Source of the DNA: Conoideocrella luteorostrata
Taxonomy: Eukaryota; Ascomycota; Sordariomycetes; Hypocreales; Clavicipitaceae
DNA: 64,000 nucleotides
Assembly: GCA_032433595.1 (NCBI GenBank)
Contig: JASWJB010000200.1
Coordinates: 17,777-81,776 of the forward strand
Reading direction: 5' to 3'
The position numbers and the translations under genes are program-made. The notes beneath the pieces were generated by a model, which saw only the letters and a list, made by a program, of their open reading frames with translations, was not told where the DNA came from and ran no database searches. Positions 45,346 through 56,566 of this stretch are shown piece by piece; within the stretch, counting starts at the first letter, position 1, and each line of letters begins with the position of its first letter.

Positions 45346-47059
45346 GCGGCATTTGCCAGAAGACCCGGGGGGGCCACGACTTTTGCTATACCAGTCTTCT
45401 GTACGGAGTACTCCGTACCGAGTATAGCTCTCCGACAGGGCTCTCCGGTACAGCTATGACTCTCCAGCACAGCTACGGTTCTTCAACTCACTCTGCAACG
45501 CGCCTCTGACTGGTTTGGATGGCTCCAGTCCAGCACGCCGTGGTCTGGTCTGGTCTGTTGTCACGGAGTGAAGGTGGGAACAACTCAACCGGGTTGGCAT
45601 CCACCCGCCCACACTCTTTATATGATATGAACCTGGAAAGAAAAGCTGGGAATTGAATATAGTATCTCGGCCGGCGATGTGAATTTCATCGAAATTAGGC
45701 TATTATCGAAGGCGTCGCCCGCGTGGCAGCCAAGGAAGTCAATTCGAACCTTGTGGGGGCTCGACTCGACCCGACTAAATTTGTCGGGCGCGTGGGGAGT
45801 CGTGCTCCAGCTGCAGTTATTGACTAGGAGCCTGTTCTACGAACCCGGAATACCGAGCAATATTTGTGGAGCATGGTTGCAAGACGCTTTTGCTGTTTGC
45901 TGTTCTGGGGCAGAGGAAACGCAGCCTCTTCACGTACTTGCTCGGATGTTCCGCACCTGAACTTCCTCTAGCTTGGGGGACTGATTATAAGCGCACACGG
46001 GGCATTGATCAGGAAACATGGTATGCTCCTTGGTCTAAAAAGAATTGACCTTCACGCAGCAGTTTGGATAGAAACGGCGATATCTTTCTTCCAGGAGCTA
46101 GTCTCTTGTACTCTCAGCGGTGCGAGCTCCATCACTCGTGCGGACGAAGACGTTGTCGTCTGTCACTGTCGTCTGTCATTATGATTCCGTGGCGGTGGAG
46201 GATAGATGATGAAATAGGAGTATTGTAAAGGCTACCGGCAAGCTATAAATCCATAGCGAATGACGAAGGAGTTTACCCCACAGGACAGGCTGTATGTCAG
46301 AGCAAACAGCGGACATGTCTTCTGTTGCGCCAAGATTGGCCCCCACGGGCATTTACAGGGGATACTACGGAGTACAGGCCCGTGAAATCCCCGAGATGAA
46401 AATAACCGGCACCACCTACGGAACAATAGTCGGGCACCTTGTACGGCGTAGGAAGGAACTCGATTGAACTTGACCAACGACGGGCACAGGCGGCACGGCA
46501 CGGCACGTCCCTCACTTTACTCCGTAGCGCTGTCTGATATGCTTCCCAAATCTTTCTTCTCTGATTCAATATCTCTTACGGGTTGTAACTGCTCATTTAA
46601 TGTAATAATTTCGCCCATCTGCAACATTTTCGGTCCGAGTGCTTTATTTATTATGAATAGGCCTCGTGCGACTAGTATAGGCCCTAATTTGCGCCCGTCA
46701 CCATGTTCTCGAAACTGTTCGGTGCCTTTCTGCCACGACGGCCCACTCTACAGATCAGTACGGCCTTCTTAAAATGCCATTTACACAACCCGCTGACGGT
46801 CATCGGCGTAGTTTAAGATTTTCGACGGCATTTGCTGCATCTCTGCTGGACGATTCCGTGCTACGTTTGATGGAATCGCTTACCATTGTACTCAGAGTGC
46901 CAGAGCATCAGATGGTCGTCTCTTGATCGGGCCATCACCAAGGAGGGGGGGGGGGGGGGCAATCACGTGTCTGACGCTTTCGCGCAATCAAAGAAGAGGC
47001 CCTCGTGGCTGCGACACATCCTTTCTTGTCGTGATCGAGAACCCGGCTGAACGTCACAA

Positions 47060-49000
47060 ATGACAACTCCACGTGGAGTGCTGGACATGGCAGCCCTACC
47101 CAGAACCGATGAACATGTTCGCGTTCGGCCCTATTGCGGCATCTGTGACGGCTCAATAGGAATCACTGAGCGGGTTGTCTTGCGTAAGTTCGCAGCTTGT
47201 TTATACCTTTCCCGACTTTTCCGTTCTAACCCGCAACCTGCTTATCTAGTCCTTGGTAACGTCAACTCGACTGGATTTTCTCATAGCCGCGGCCCTTATC
47301 TCTTCCCCAATTACGGTCATCGTGTACCGGGCAGGGACGACATATATCTATGTCGGAAGCCCACCTGTAGCACCTGTGACGCCGCTGCTGAAGCTGCAAA
47401 TGTACACGCTGATTGTGTCGAGATACTTGAACTGCGGTGTAATTTGCGCTCAGTTTTAGACCATTTATGGATTGTCACTGCCTGGAGTTCTCCTTGGCGT
47501 AAAGCGCCCAATTTATGTTCGGAAGGATCTTCTATTGCACCAGATTCTGAGATGTTTAATAATATTGGTATGCCGAGAATGGCGATGCTTCCCCTGGATG
47601 TACTTCAAATGGTGTATCGGTATTCGACGACTGGTCTGTTCTGGCGGTACAGCGCAGCCGCAGAGATCGTTCAACAACTATCCGCTTTCTCAAAGCTCTT
47701 ATCGATTCCACTAGACACAGTTGCGACTTGGACTCGCGGCAGTCAACCAGTTGTCGCGATCGCCCAGCAATGGACAATTATTCGGTTAACAATTGATTCA
47801 AGGGGAATCAGAGAGGTTGAGAGATTACCAGAGCATCCGCGGTTTAAGAGCTGGAGGACAGATAACCTCGTATTCATCGTATTAGACCAGAGAAATCTCA
47901 AAGACGTTACAGCGCATTTCAAGGTAAAAATCTTTCCATGAAAATAACTTGACTAAGTTATCCCCCCAAGACTCACGATGACATATCTTAGTTTGGCCTA
48001 CTGCGTTTAGACTTGCCTAAGTCTTGGGATGGGCTCCAGACATGGGACACACCCACGCCCCCGGAACTAGGGAAATGCAGCTTTTATCCCAGATACATTA
48101 CCCAGCACACGCAGTTCAGGACAATTGAAATGAGCAAAATAACTGGTATCACCTTTTTCTTCTGCTGGGGAGATATCTACGCTATACATGCCCACACACT
48201 ATTAGATCCTAGTGCTCAGTCAACGTACAAGCAACTATCTCGCCGGCGCCAACAGTCGGTCTCTTGGGTGTACATGCCGATCTCTCGGAACGACTCTATT
48301 GCAACACTAGGTGCGCGGATGTCATTAGACGAGCAGAGCGGCTCCTTCGGACACACATGCTTACTAGTACGTATAACAAGAAATTTCTACTATAATACAG
48401 GACTAATAAGTAGCTCAGTTCCGCCTAAAACTAGGGGGTGACGTACCAATTGGCCTCACTTCGGCGAAACCAGCAAGGGATTTGCTACTAAGCAAGTCAG
48501 CTCCATCGGCGATTATATATGATATCCGCGAATTAGAAACTATTTCAGCAATCGGGGCCTGCTCTGAAAACGAAGGCAACCCACCAACAACACCGTTCCA
48601 TCATCCACTTGTCGGCGATCCTCCATTTCTGAATGCCTGCTTCTCTCTAGCCTCGCTAGAAAGCGTGAAGAGACTTGGAATTTTCAAGGATAGGCAGAGT
48701 GGGCCATGCGCAGGTATCCTATTAGAATATAATAATAATGGGCATCGGTCCCTTGGCCAATGCCGGATAGACGTGGACCCTGTCGAATACTTCGTGAGAC
48801 CGGCTTATATATGCCTACATCGCCGAACTTGTCTTCGACCGGGAACCACCGTTTCGCTGCAAACAACAGTGGTTACGTGCTCAAATATACGGGAGCATGA
48901 TCACGGTGAAGATGGATGGACGTGTTTCGCAATGCGGGGTGAGCTAGAATTTTGGTTCTCCTGTGAAGAAACTGAATTGATAGTAATCGTAGATAAGTGA
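47060..49000 (+). CDS. Fungal-specific orphan protein, about 600 aa
   Basis: Three exons: 47060-47923, 47992-48370 and 48435-49000, with introns of 68 and 64 bp. The sum is 1809 bp (602 aa) with consistent phases. An N-terminal YCGICDGSI looks like half of a zinc-binding site; CRKPTCSTC follows at about residue 95. The middle has LPLDVLQMVYRY, an F-box-like helix. The C-terminal half contains ITGITFFFCWGDIYAIHAH and, near the end, GIFKDRQSGPCAGILLEY, QCRIDVDP and ELEFWFSCEE. I recognise the C-terminal pattern from abundant fungal orphans of unknown function in accessory regions. A further 66-nt segment (47184-47249) has perfect intron signals (GTAAGT, TCTAAC, ATCTAG) and keeps frame if removed, so a 580-aa product is also possible. 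Confidence 0.75.
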
Positions 49001-50199
49001 ACTACAGACTAAAAGTTGTCGGCTCTCTCATCAACGTCTCGTCTTCTTCTCTTGGCTTTCTTCCTGCTCCAGTGCCTGATATGGCCTTCCAGGAGTAACA
49101 TTGGTAAGGGGTTCCGTTTACGTACGTGGTGCTTTGCACCCACTCATCATCTGGCACATGGATACGGCCCCCGGCGGCCCTCCACTCCAGCTCGTGTACC
49201 ACAATCTCGTGGAACTGACTCGCGTCCAGGACAGGGCCCAGATACTAGAACGTACTTGCCGGCTGGGACTGGCCAGTAGCTGCGTACCTAGTCTGACGGC
49301 TGCTGAAATGACGTAGAAAAGAAGAATTGCCGAGCAGAGTCGCGAATAGAAGATAGAAAGAATGAAGCGCAAGATCATCAGGAGCAAGCTGGCTCTACTT
49401 GGGCAATACTGGGCGGCAGATGGCCATCAAACAAGGCTGGCTGTTTCCTCTCTGGTCTTCTTTGGTGCATTGCTGAGCTGCTGCCACAAGCTTGCTGTCG
49501 TCCCATGAATCGTCAGCGACATAACTCGGCCTCGGCGGCACGCATCGAAAATCGTCACTCCGCACAACCCTCTTCAAATTCCAGCTTGCATCAAATGGGA
49601 CGAATCCACTGCATGTCAACTGTTGGGAGCTCAGCGCGTTCTGGTCATGTTCTTAACTGGCCCTGTCGCGATTGTATATAGACCTCTCATGTCGGTAGCA
49701 TCGTCGGCAGCATCAAGCTCCGAGACAGGCAGCGGGACACCGTCAAAAACAGCTGTACAGAAGCTTGCAGATGCCGCTTACTGTAACATGCCAGTCAGCC
49801 CGGCTGTCTTGGACCAGAACTCGAGCCGGTCGACGACCTGCTGCGGTGATGGGGCACTACAGTCCTCAAGTGGAGCTCTCATCTATTGTAGAGCTCTAAT
49901 GCCACTTTAATGCCGCTTTACATGGCGCCAGGAGACTCCATACCGTGCACCGTACTTATTCCGCAGGGTGTCTGCTCAAGTAGCACTGAGAGTTTAACAA
50001 ACTAGAATGCTTCGTTACAACTCACGTCCGGTCAAGTACGTTAGGTCCATATCCATCTCCCGCAGAGTTGGTGCCCACATGGAGACAGACGGAATGTCCC
50101 ACACATCTCTGGCGCTCGAAGCATCTTGTATTCTTTATCTCAATCAATCGCGAACTCAACATACACACAGGTACACACAGAGGAAAGAGACCAACAAAC
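49001..50199. other. Intergenic, no gene seen
   Basis: Short frames on both strands only. A Ser/Ala-rich frame near 49623-49910 arises from trinucleotide-like repeats. Confidence 0.4.
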
Positions 50200-51255
50200 A
50201 TGCTTCCAGAGAGGCCCGAGACACCTCCGTATGACATCCGGGGTTGGGATGCAGGCGATGATCACTTCGATCCAAGCATACGATTGAACGGCGTTCACTT
50301 TACAATCACGGTGTCTCCAGCCAACTGTATTAACTCGCCATACGCCACACAGGATTTTAACTAGATCTCCAACAGGATTTCTTTGGGGTAAGAAGACTGT
50401 CCTGAGGTTTGGGACTACAGCGAAAGCGTTGCAACCACTTTTCGACAAGGCATGGAACAGCTGTCGCCTGCTGTACTTCACACTAGAAAGTTGACATTGG
50501 CCGGCCTTGCTCCACCGGGAAGTTTCGGATGCGAGTATCTTGTCATAAACGAGAGGGCAAAGGAGGGTATCATTGCTCCTCACAACCTTGAAGTCACACC
50601 ATGCGAGGAGTGGGATGTTCGATCGATTCAATGTCATTTGCTCATCTTCGATCCTACTGACGTGGAGGTGCTGTATAGCGATGGCCGATCAATTTGCGAC
50701 ATCACACCACAGCATGTCTACGTCCACGCCAAAGGCTATTTCTACAAGCCATACTGGTCGCCACACGATGCCATCGAGGAAGTGAAGCAGTACTTCAAAA
50801 TAGCTGCGTCGGGCAAATGTGAACAACTTCGCACGTCGCGGCTTTCCAGCATAGTAGCAAGCGTTCATGGTCATGCCAAGGGGCTACTGTGTGACTGGAT
50901 TGAAATGCGTGGCGCTGGTGTGTTGACGCATATGCTTACACCAGACACACCAATCGCATTGCGGGAGAAATGGGCCACCCAGATCAAGAGCACCGTCACG
51001 GAACTCCACGGTGTGGGAGTTGTCTGGGGTGACGCAAAGCCAGACAATGTCCTAATTGATATAAACAACGATGCTATCGTTATTGACCTGGAGGGAGGCA
51101 CAACAAGGGGCTGGGTTGACCATGACGTCGGTAGTTTCCTCGAAGGAGATTTGCAAGGTTTAGGGAGGTTGATCAACTGTGTCCTCAACGATGAGCTGCC
51201 ACTCGGCCGGAGCCAAATGTCGGACGAGACCAGTAGTAGTAATGAATCAAGCTAG
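50200..51255 (+). pseudogene. Kinase-like (WGDAK-loop) gene, broken near its 5' end
   Basis: The 5' part starts at ATG 50200, with YDIRGWDAGDDHFDPSIRLNG and VHFTITVSPAN, and stops at 50360-50362. The 3' part is open to 51255 and holds a kinase-like domain: GSFGCEYLV, FYKPYW (Lys), RTSRL, and a catalytic loop ELHGVGVVWGDAKPDNVLID. The expected DFG is replaced by DLE. Between the two parts lie a 9-bp direct repeat ACAGGATTT with 14 bp between copies, which brings in a stop, and a one-base frame change near 50410. This looks like a transposon footprint plus an indel. A protein of 267 aa from Met 50452 remains possible. It is related to the intact gene 1 kb downstream. Confidence 0.6.
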
Positions 51256-52224
51256 GGAAATTGTAAAGCTCCAGGGCCTTCACTGGTCTCACGATACATC
51301 TCTATGTGCCGCAGTTGCCATATGCAACATCTCCCCCACATCGATCTGCAGTTACGGGGCTTCTTCCTAGGGTGTGTAGGCAGTCCCCGACTCTTTTTGT
51401 GTTGAAAAACAAAGCCACAAGAAGTACGAGAAAGGACACTTGGTGTCTTGAAAGACATCGAGGGATCAGCACGCAAGAAATTTCGCAGGCGATTGCCGAA
51501 TAGTTGGTGCTTGTTTTATTGACCGTGAGAACGGGTTACGGGAGCTTGAGCATGGACAATACATACATACATGAAATAATGGCACGACATTTCCCGAATG
51601 GCCATGGCTTAATACCTCTTTCGCGGAAAGAGCATGGGGTACGAAGTGACAAATTGAGTAAAATCGAGTATTCTACCCTACAGCCTGTGGGAACTCAACA
51701 GTTCCAGTGATGGATACAAGATTACACTAAAAACAAATGCCATGACACTCGCAAATAGTGCAATTGCACCCATGTTATTTGTTTCTCTATAGTATCTCAC
51801 TTTACACATTTGACCGTGACCTTACCTCTTTACAGCACCCGTTGAGGGCTTCTGCTCCACGCCCTCCATATCACCTTCTGCTGCCATGTGTAGATCGCGA
51901 TCGTGGCGTTCACGAGTTACGCTGATCTGTGACAAGCCGAAATCTACGAAATCTGCGACATTCACCCAGATTTGTCAAAATACAGGGGGCTACGAGTTTT
52001 TTTTGGCTACAAAACTATTTTGTAGTCCCTGTAGTCCCTGAAGCACACACATACGAGACTCACACATACTTTCACACACTCTACTGGCGGAAGAAGCTTG
52101 ATTTACCACACCCAACCTTGCCCCATTTTTCGTGCAGTGCCCGTGCCCCCCCACACGTTAGGGCGCCCGTCTCGCATCCTTCACTGGCATCCATCCTTCT
52201 GTCCCCCCCCCCAAGTGGAACAAA
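51256..52224. other. Spacer between kinase-like genes
   Basis: No gene. A C-rich promoter-like stretch (52140-52215) precedes the next start codon. Confidence 0.45.
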
Positions 52225-53376
52225 ATGGCTTCTGCGCAGCCCTTGCGGGACGTTTCAGAGTATCGTATATGTGGCTACAGCAAAAGCAACCATGGGGAAG
52301 CACCAGCGTGGTTTGCGCTTCAACTGCGCATGCATGGAAAGTCGTTTTCCATCGTGGTCTCCGAGTCCAGGTTTCGCAACTCACCACAAAGGGTGCTGGA
52401 GTTCCAAGAATACTTCAAATATCTGACATCTGATGAAGATGCATTTGAAGACTACGAGGACAATGTCTCAACGGGTCACGTCGACGAGGAAGGCGCCTCA
52501 CCAGATGCGGGAGGCCATGATGACACAGCTGAATGCGGAGGGATCGCGATTGGCGAGTGTTTTGCCTGGGCCGTACAACCATTCATCGAGTCATTCAAGA
52601 GCCTTGCGCCAAAACCAGCGCCTGCTTCAAAGATTACGCTTCAAGACTTCTTCAAGTCGGAGTCTTACGAGTGTCAACTCATGTCGCTTGACGATCATCT
52701 CTGTTCAGGAAACATCCAGTCCTCAGACATGGACTATTCTTTCGTTCCCCAAGGGCAGACCATAGATGGTAACCCCCAGCGGCACGAATCTCTCGCATCT
52801 TCTGGATTTCCAATATTTGCGCTACCAGAGCTCGAGATTGTGAGCGACTATCCGGATACCATCTTTGATGACGAACCTCACCGGGTATGCGTTCATGGCC
52901 AAGAATACTTTTTCAAATCCTTCGAAGAGGTTGGTGAGGATCTGGGAAGGCGAGAAATTGAAAAATATGAACAAATAGCCAAGGCCAATTTTGGTTCGGA
53001 TGTACGGACTTCTCGACTATTTGGAATCGCGCAGGATGAGCATTTCAAGATAGTTGGTGTTTTACTGTATCGTATTGACGAACAAACGACACTGGCAGAT
53101 GCCGCTGTACAGCCACAGACACCTGAAAGTACCAAGGCAAGATGGAAAGAACAAGTAAGAAAGACTCTAGAAGCATTACACCAAGCGGGCATCATTTGGG
53201 GCGATGCCAAGGCGGACAATGTACTCGTGGACATGGACGGGGGCGCGTGGATTGTCGATTTTGGAGGCGGGTACACCGAAGGTTGGGTTGACAAGGACAA
53301 CGCAGGCACGATTGCTGGCGATCTCGAGGGACTTGGACATATCATGCATTTTATTGATACGGGGAGCATGGCATAG
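52225..53376 (+). CDS. Fungal kinase-like protein with WGDAK catalytic loop
   Basis: A single exon, 383 aa, ATG at 52225 after a C-rich leader. The N-terminal 200 residues are family-specific, with an acidic stretch. The kinase-like fold starts near residue 215: YFFKSFEE gives the putative ATP-binding Lys, RTSRLFGI follows, then ALHQAGIIWGDAKADNVLVD (Asp at about 327, Asn shortly after) and IVDFGGGYTEGWVD as the DFG equivalent. The loop lacks HRD and resembles aminoglycoside-phosphotransferase/fungal kinase-like families. The substrate is unknown. The adjacent broken gene at 50200-51255 has the same catalytic block, which indicates tandem duplication followed by loss of one copy. Confidence 0.78.
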   Translation: MASAQPLRDVSEYRICGYSKSNHGEAPAWFALQLRMHGKSFSIVVSESRFRNSPQRVLEFQEYFKYLTSDEDAFEDYEDNVSTGHVDEEGASPDAGGHDDTAECGGIAIGECFAWAVQPFIESFKSLAPKPAPASKITLQDFFKSESYECQLMSLDDHLCSGNIQSSDMDYSFVPQGQTIDGNPQRHESLASSGFPIFALPELEIVSDYPDTIFDDEPHRVCVHGQEYFFKSFEEVGEDLGRREIEKYEQIAKANFGSDVRTSRLFGIAQDEHFKIVGVLLYRIDEQTTLADAAVQPQTPESTKARWKEQVRKTLEALHQAGIIWGDAKADNVLVDMDGGAWIVDFGGGYTEGWVDKDNAGTIAGDLEGLGHIMHFIDTGSMA

Positions 53377-53491
53377 ATGTGGACACTCAGCAATCGAGTT
53401 CGGTTTGTCTCGTCCAATACCTGCTGTCATGGGGCCACTAGACCACCAACCAACACCAGATCTGGAACCCCTTGTAATGTCGAAACCAATT

Positions 53492-53710
53492 TTAACAGGG
53501 CCAGTACATGACACACCTGGCTGCGGAGTGGTAGCATACCAGATCCACCAGCTCGGCTGGGAAAGGGGCCGGCAAGTTTTCATGTATACAGAGCCATCGG
53601 GATAACTGTGGTATTTTGGGTTTCTCGAAGCTCGGCTCCGCAATGTGACGCCATTCCCAACCGACTTCTTGGGGAACATCCGGTAGCTCGAAGCACGTTG
53701 AGTTTTCCAT
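53492..53710 (-). CDS. Possible short gene fragment
   Basis: A 72-codon minus-strand frame with ATG at 53710, containing PDVPQEVGWEWRHIAEP and RWLCIHENLPAPFPAELVDL. It reads like genuine protein but matches no family I know, and a longer overlapping frame exists on the same strand. Kept as a weak call. Confidence 0.25.
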   Translation of the reverse strand: MENSTCFELPDVPQEVGWEWRHIAEPSFEKPKIPQLSRWLCIHENLPAPFPAELVDLVCYHSAARCVMYWPC

Positions 53711-54254
53711 AAGCGCAATCTGGTCTTGTGTCTCACTACCCTACTTTTACTAGTTTTCGACGCATCTATGGTAAGTTACTATACAGATCCATTTTAAGAG
53801 CCTTGTTCTGCCTAGCTCTGCTGTCAATTCCACTTTCAAACTCTTCCGCCTGCCCTAATACTGGTCTTCAACATGGGCAGCCACGCATCAGAAGCTAACT
53901 ACCTCACAAGTGAACGCATTGCTATCGCGGGTAGCAGCTGCTGCTGCCCAGCGGTGCTTCGTCCCCATCAAAGCTTTGCTAGATACAAATCATAGAGTAG
54001 TTTGATCTTATGCCTAGAAGTCATATAATTGTGAAGGACTGGCCTTGGGGCGTCTGCATACAAGCGTCCAGAACAGTAACTACTAACTTGAGGAAGGAAG
54101 AAGAAAGGAGGAGAAAGAGGGATCCTGCCCTGCTTACGGTATTCTCTTCTCCCCCTAGTAAGGGTACGCGTGCGCGCGCGTTCAACCGGTCTGCGCACTA
54201 GAGGGGTTCTTTGCCTTATCAGATCGCAATGTCTAACAGTCTTAGTCGAACCGA

Positions 54255-54918
54255 TCACCTTGCCGTCCTAGCTGCCTCCTCTGAGCTGAGCGTCGGGCTA
54301 GGGCGAGGCATGGTCGGCGCTGCTATGGTTGCTACGGGAGCATGATCAAGGTGGGAATCCGTGACGGGGTACGATCTCTCCTTCGCGTCCTCCCGCTGCT
54401 GCTGCTGCTGCCAAGCGTAAACAAAGCTGGCGACGCCGTCCTCGACAACCACCTTCACCTCCCGCGACTCATCGTCTAGGATCACATCGCAGTCTCCCAA
54501 GTCCACGGCGTTGCCCAGCATATCCTCAAGCGCAAGCTCGACGATGACGCCATCCAGCTTGCGCCGCTCTTGACCATGATGCACATCCGCGCGGCACGTG
54601 TTGTAGCTTTGATTGGCATCTGTGCTATTCGCGAAGACGGATCCGACGTCGCGCTTCAACCATGCCACGCTGGCAACAGACGTCGGGCGTGCGTTGGACG
54701 ATGTCTTGGGGCCGGGCTTTACCTTCCAGTTTTGGCGCGGCCAGTTGTATGGAGCACCGTACATGCTGTGAGGGTTAGCAAGTCGTGGAGTACTGGTAGC
54801 TAATAAGACGTTACTAACGGATCATCGTTGAGCACGCGGAAGCCGTGGAACGAGCAGTATCCGTGAAATGCCGAATAGAGGAATTGAGCCGCGCGCCAAA
54901 GCGCTACCCCACCCGCTA
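54255..54918 (-). CDS. Unknown protein, 5' end unresolved
   Basis: Two exons are supported: 54918-54819 and 54765-54255. The 53-bp intron (GTTAGT..CTCACAG, with CTAACC branch) is clean. The upstream exon follows a TTTAG acceptor and reads LYSAFHGYCSFHGFRVLNDDP; the main exon starts MYGAPYNWPRQNW. It contains a segment of alternating acidic residues (DLGDCDVILDDESREVKVVVE) and a polyglutamine run QQQQQ from a CTG tract near 54396. The first exon could lie at 54930-55040 (an ATG at 55040). No known domain. It is divergent from the gene starting at 55097, so the two probably share a promoter. Confidence 0.5.
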
Positions 54919-55096
54919 CTAAACAATTGTCTCCTCTTCTCTCCGCCCACACAGTGCACTAAATAAATGCCCGTCTCCGCAAGGCTTTGCCACTCCTGAC
55001 AATATGGGCCCACCAACCCTCCATAACAGAATTGCGTCAAGTCATTGTATAAAACCCATCAAAGCTATCGACTCATAATCGATCCGGCTGGTCATT

Positions 55097-56566
55097 ATGG
55101 CGCTGAATCAGCTTCTCGATATCCAAGATGTGCTGGTAACTGCCGCAAACCCCGCACGCGCTGACGGTGACCTCGACGTAGAGCGCTGCGCCAGACTTCA
55201 TAACTATCTAGTCGCACTCACCTGGATGGAAAGGCATCAAAAGTCAGCGCAGGAGCTGAATGAGCTCATGGGCTCCAACCAGTGGTCCTACTTTACCGTG
55301 TTTGGCGACGAGGCGGACCAAGTGCGCGAGCGGCTCGACCCGCAGCTCTCAGCCCTGCTGGAGTCCATACTCGTACTGGAAGGCGAAGAAAGGCCAGAGC
55401 TGTTTCTCTGGGTGCAAGGCGTTGCCGCGCCTAGTGAGATCCAGAATGACGGGATCCTCGAAGCCTTCAATGTGGAGTATGAGCGGACCGACGACGACGT
55501 GCCGCTGATCGCCCTGCTCTATCCGATGGTGATGAACATCGCGCCGCACTCCCTGGGCGTGGTCTACCATCAGCAGCTCCGCCGCGTGGCGTTCGTCCAG
55601 ACCATGTGGGAAGCAGAGCTGGTTATGCCGCCAGACGAGCACGACGATGTCTGGGTTCCTTTGGAGAGCCTGCTGAGCCACTGGATCAACCTCGTGCGGC
55701 GCGGCAAGGTCTCGCTCGGAGAGCCGCGCTGGGAGGCAGAAAGCGTGCAGGGGGTTTGGCGCATCGAGGCGTTTGGGGACGCCCAAGTAGCCAGCACGGT
55801 CGCGGCATTTGACAGATTGGCGACAGCGATTGAGCAGCGGATGGACCTTTGTGCGCTGCTGCCTGTGGATGGCGACAAGCATCTTCTCAGCGACGCCGAT
55901 CTGGACGCTGCCGGAGCACCCGCGAGCTGCTTTGCGAGGTCCTTCCTCACGCAGGTTCGAACGCCTCGCTTTAAACACCTCGCGCCTGGCATCGAGGTGC
56001 CTCATGACGCAAGCGCATTTGCCGCGCGCCAAGCGTTCACGCAGCTTCAGCTGCAACGAGATGACGAAGACGACGATCGACCCATAGTCCCTCCGATTCT
56101 TATGTTTGCATCTTGCGATAGCCGCACGGTCAGTTTTGACGGCGCTGACGAGTATGAGAACAGGAACCCGTTCCCGCAGGAGCTGCACGTTGCCCCCGTC
56201 GACCACTCTGCGCCGGCCGGCCTCTACAGCGAGGCGGTGAAGCTGGGATCGTTGGATATGGCCGGCGAGAGCTTTCGGCTGTTGCTTCCCTTCGCGCTGG
56301 TTGGAGGCGACGGCGGCGCCAGGCTGAGCGATGGATCTCCTGTGAACGAGGGCTCGATATCCGACTTGTTCCAGCATGGAAGGTTCCCTCTAGGGGGTCT
56401 ACAGATGGCACAAAGGCTAGAGAGGCTGTTCGACGCTTGGATCGCACTTGTCGAGCGCGGCGTGTGGCGAGTAGGGCCTACTGGCGTGGAGGGATCGATG
56501 GACGTGTTTAGAGACGCGGATACTGCGTGGCACGATTACTGGATTCCTCTGGACCTGGAGATCTAG
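55097..56566 (+). CDS. Orphan protein, 489 aa, unknown function
   Basis: A single long exon with high GC at third positions and an ATG at 55097 in a CATTATGGCG context. The protein is acidic and helical, with no signal peptide or membrane segment. Notable segments are MERHQKSAQELNELMGSNQW, LVLEGEERPELFLW, DVPLIALLYPMVMNIAPHS, a DDEDDDRP acidic patch (about residue 325) and paired helices near the end (LERLFDAWIALVERGVWRVG). A similar WI-LV-RG-V--G pattern occurs near residue 200 (HWINLVRRGKVSLGEPRW), suggesting two related halves. No family recognised. The antisense frame of 342 codons is a shadow of this gene. Confidence 0.75.
   Translation: MALNQLLDIQDVLVTAANPARADGDLDVERCARLHNYLVALTWMERHQKSAQELNELMGSNQWSYFTVFGDEADQVRERLDPQLSALLESILVLEGEERPELFLWVQGVAAPSEIQNDGILEAFNVEYERTDDDVPLIALLYPMVMNIAPHSLGVVYHQQLRRVAFVQTMWEAELVMPPDEHDDVWVPLESLLSHWINLVRRGKVSLGEPRWEAESVQGVWRIEAFGDAQVASTVAAFDRLATAIEQRMDLCALLPVDGDKHLLSDADLDAAGAPASCFARSFLTQVRTPRFKHLAPGIEVPHDASAFAARQAFTQLQLQRDDEDDDRPIVPPILMFASCDSRTVSFDGADEYENRNPFPQELHVAPVDHSAPAGLYSEAVKLGSLDMAGESFRLLLPFALVGGDGGARLSDGSPVNEGSISDLFQHGRFPLGGLQMAQRLERLFDAWIALVERGVWRVGPTGVEGSMDVFRDADTAWHDYWIPLDLEI

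Larger units (their letters stand above)
44519..47059. other. Gene-free duplicated and motif-rich region
   Basis: Contains repeat D copies 2 and 3, many TACGGAGTA/TACTCCGTA 9-mers (44866, 45400-45415, 46366, 46516), a poly-G tract (46946-46960) and scattered short frames, none of them convincing. Confidence 0.45.

Noticed and set aside
55349..56377. A 342-codon minus-strand frame
   Set aside because: Antisense to the 489-aa gene; length follows from high-GC third positions.
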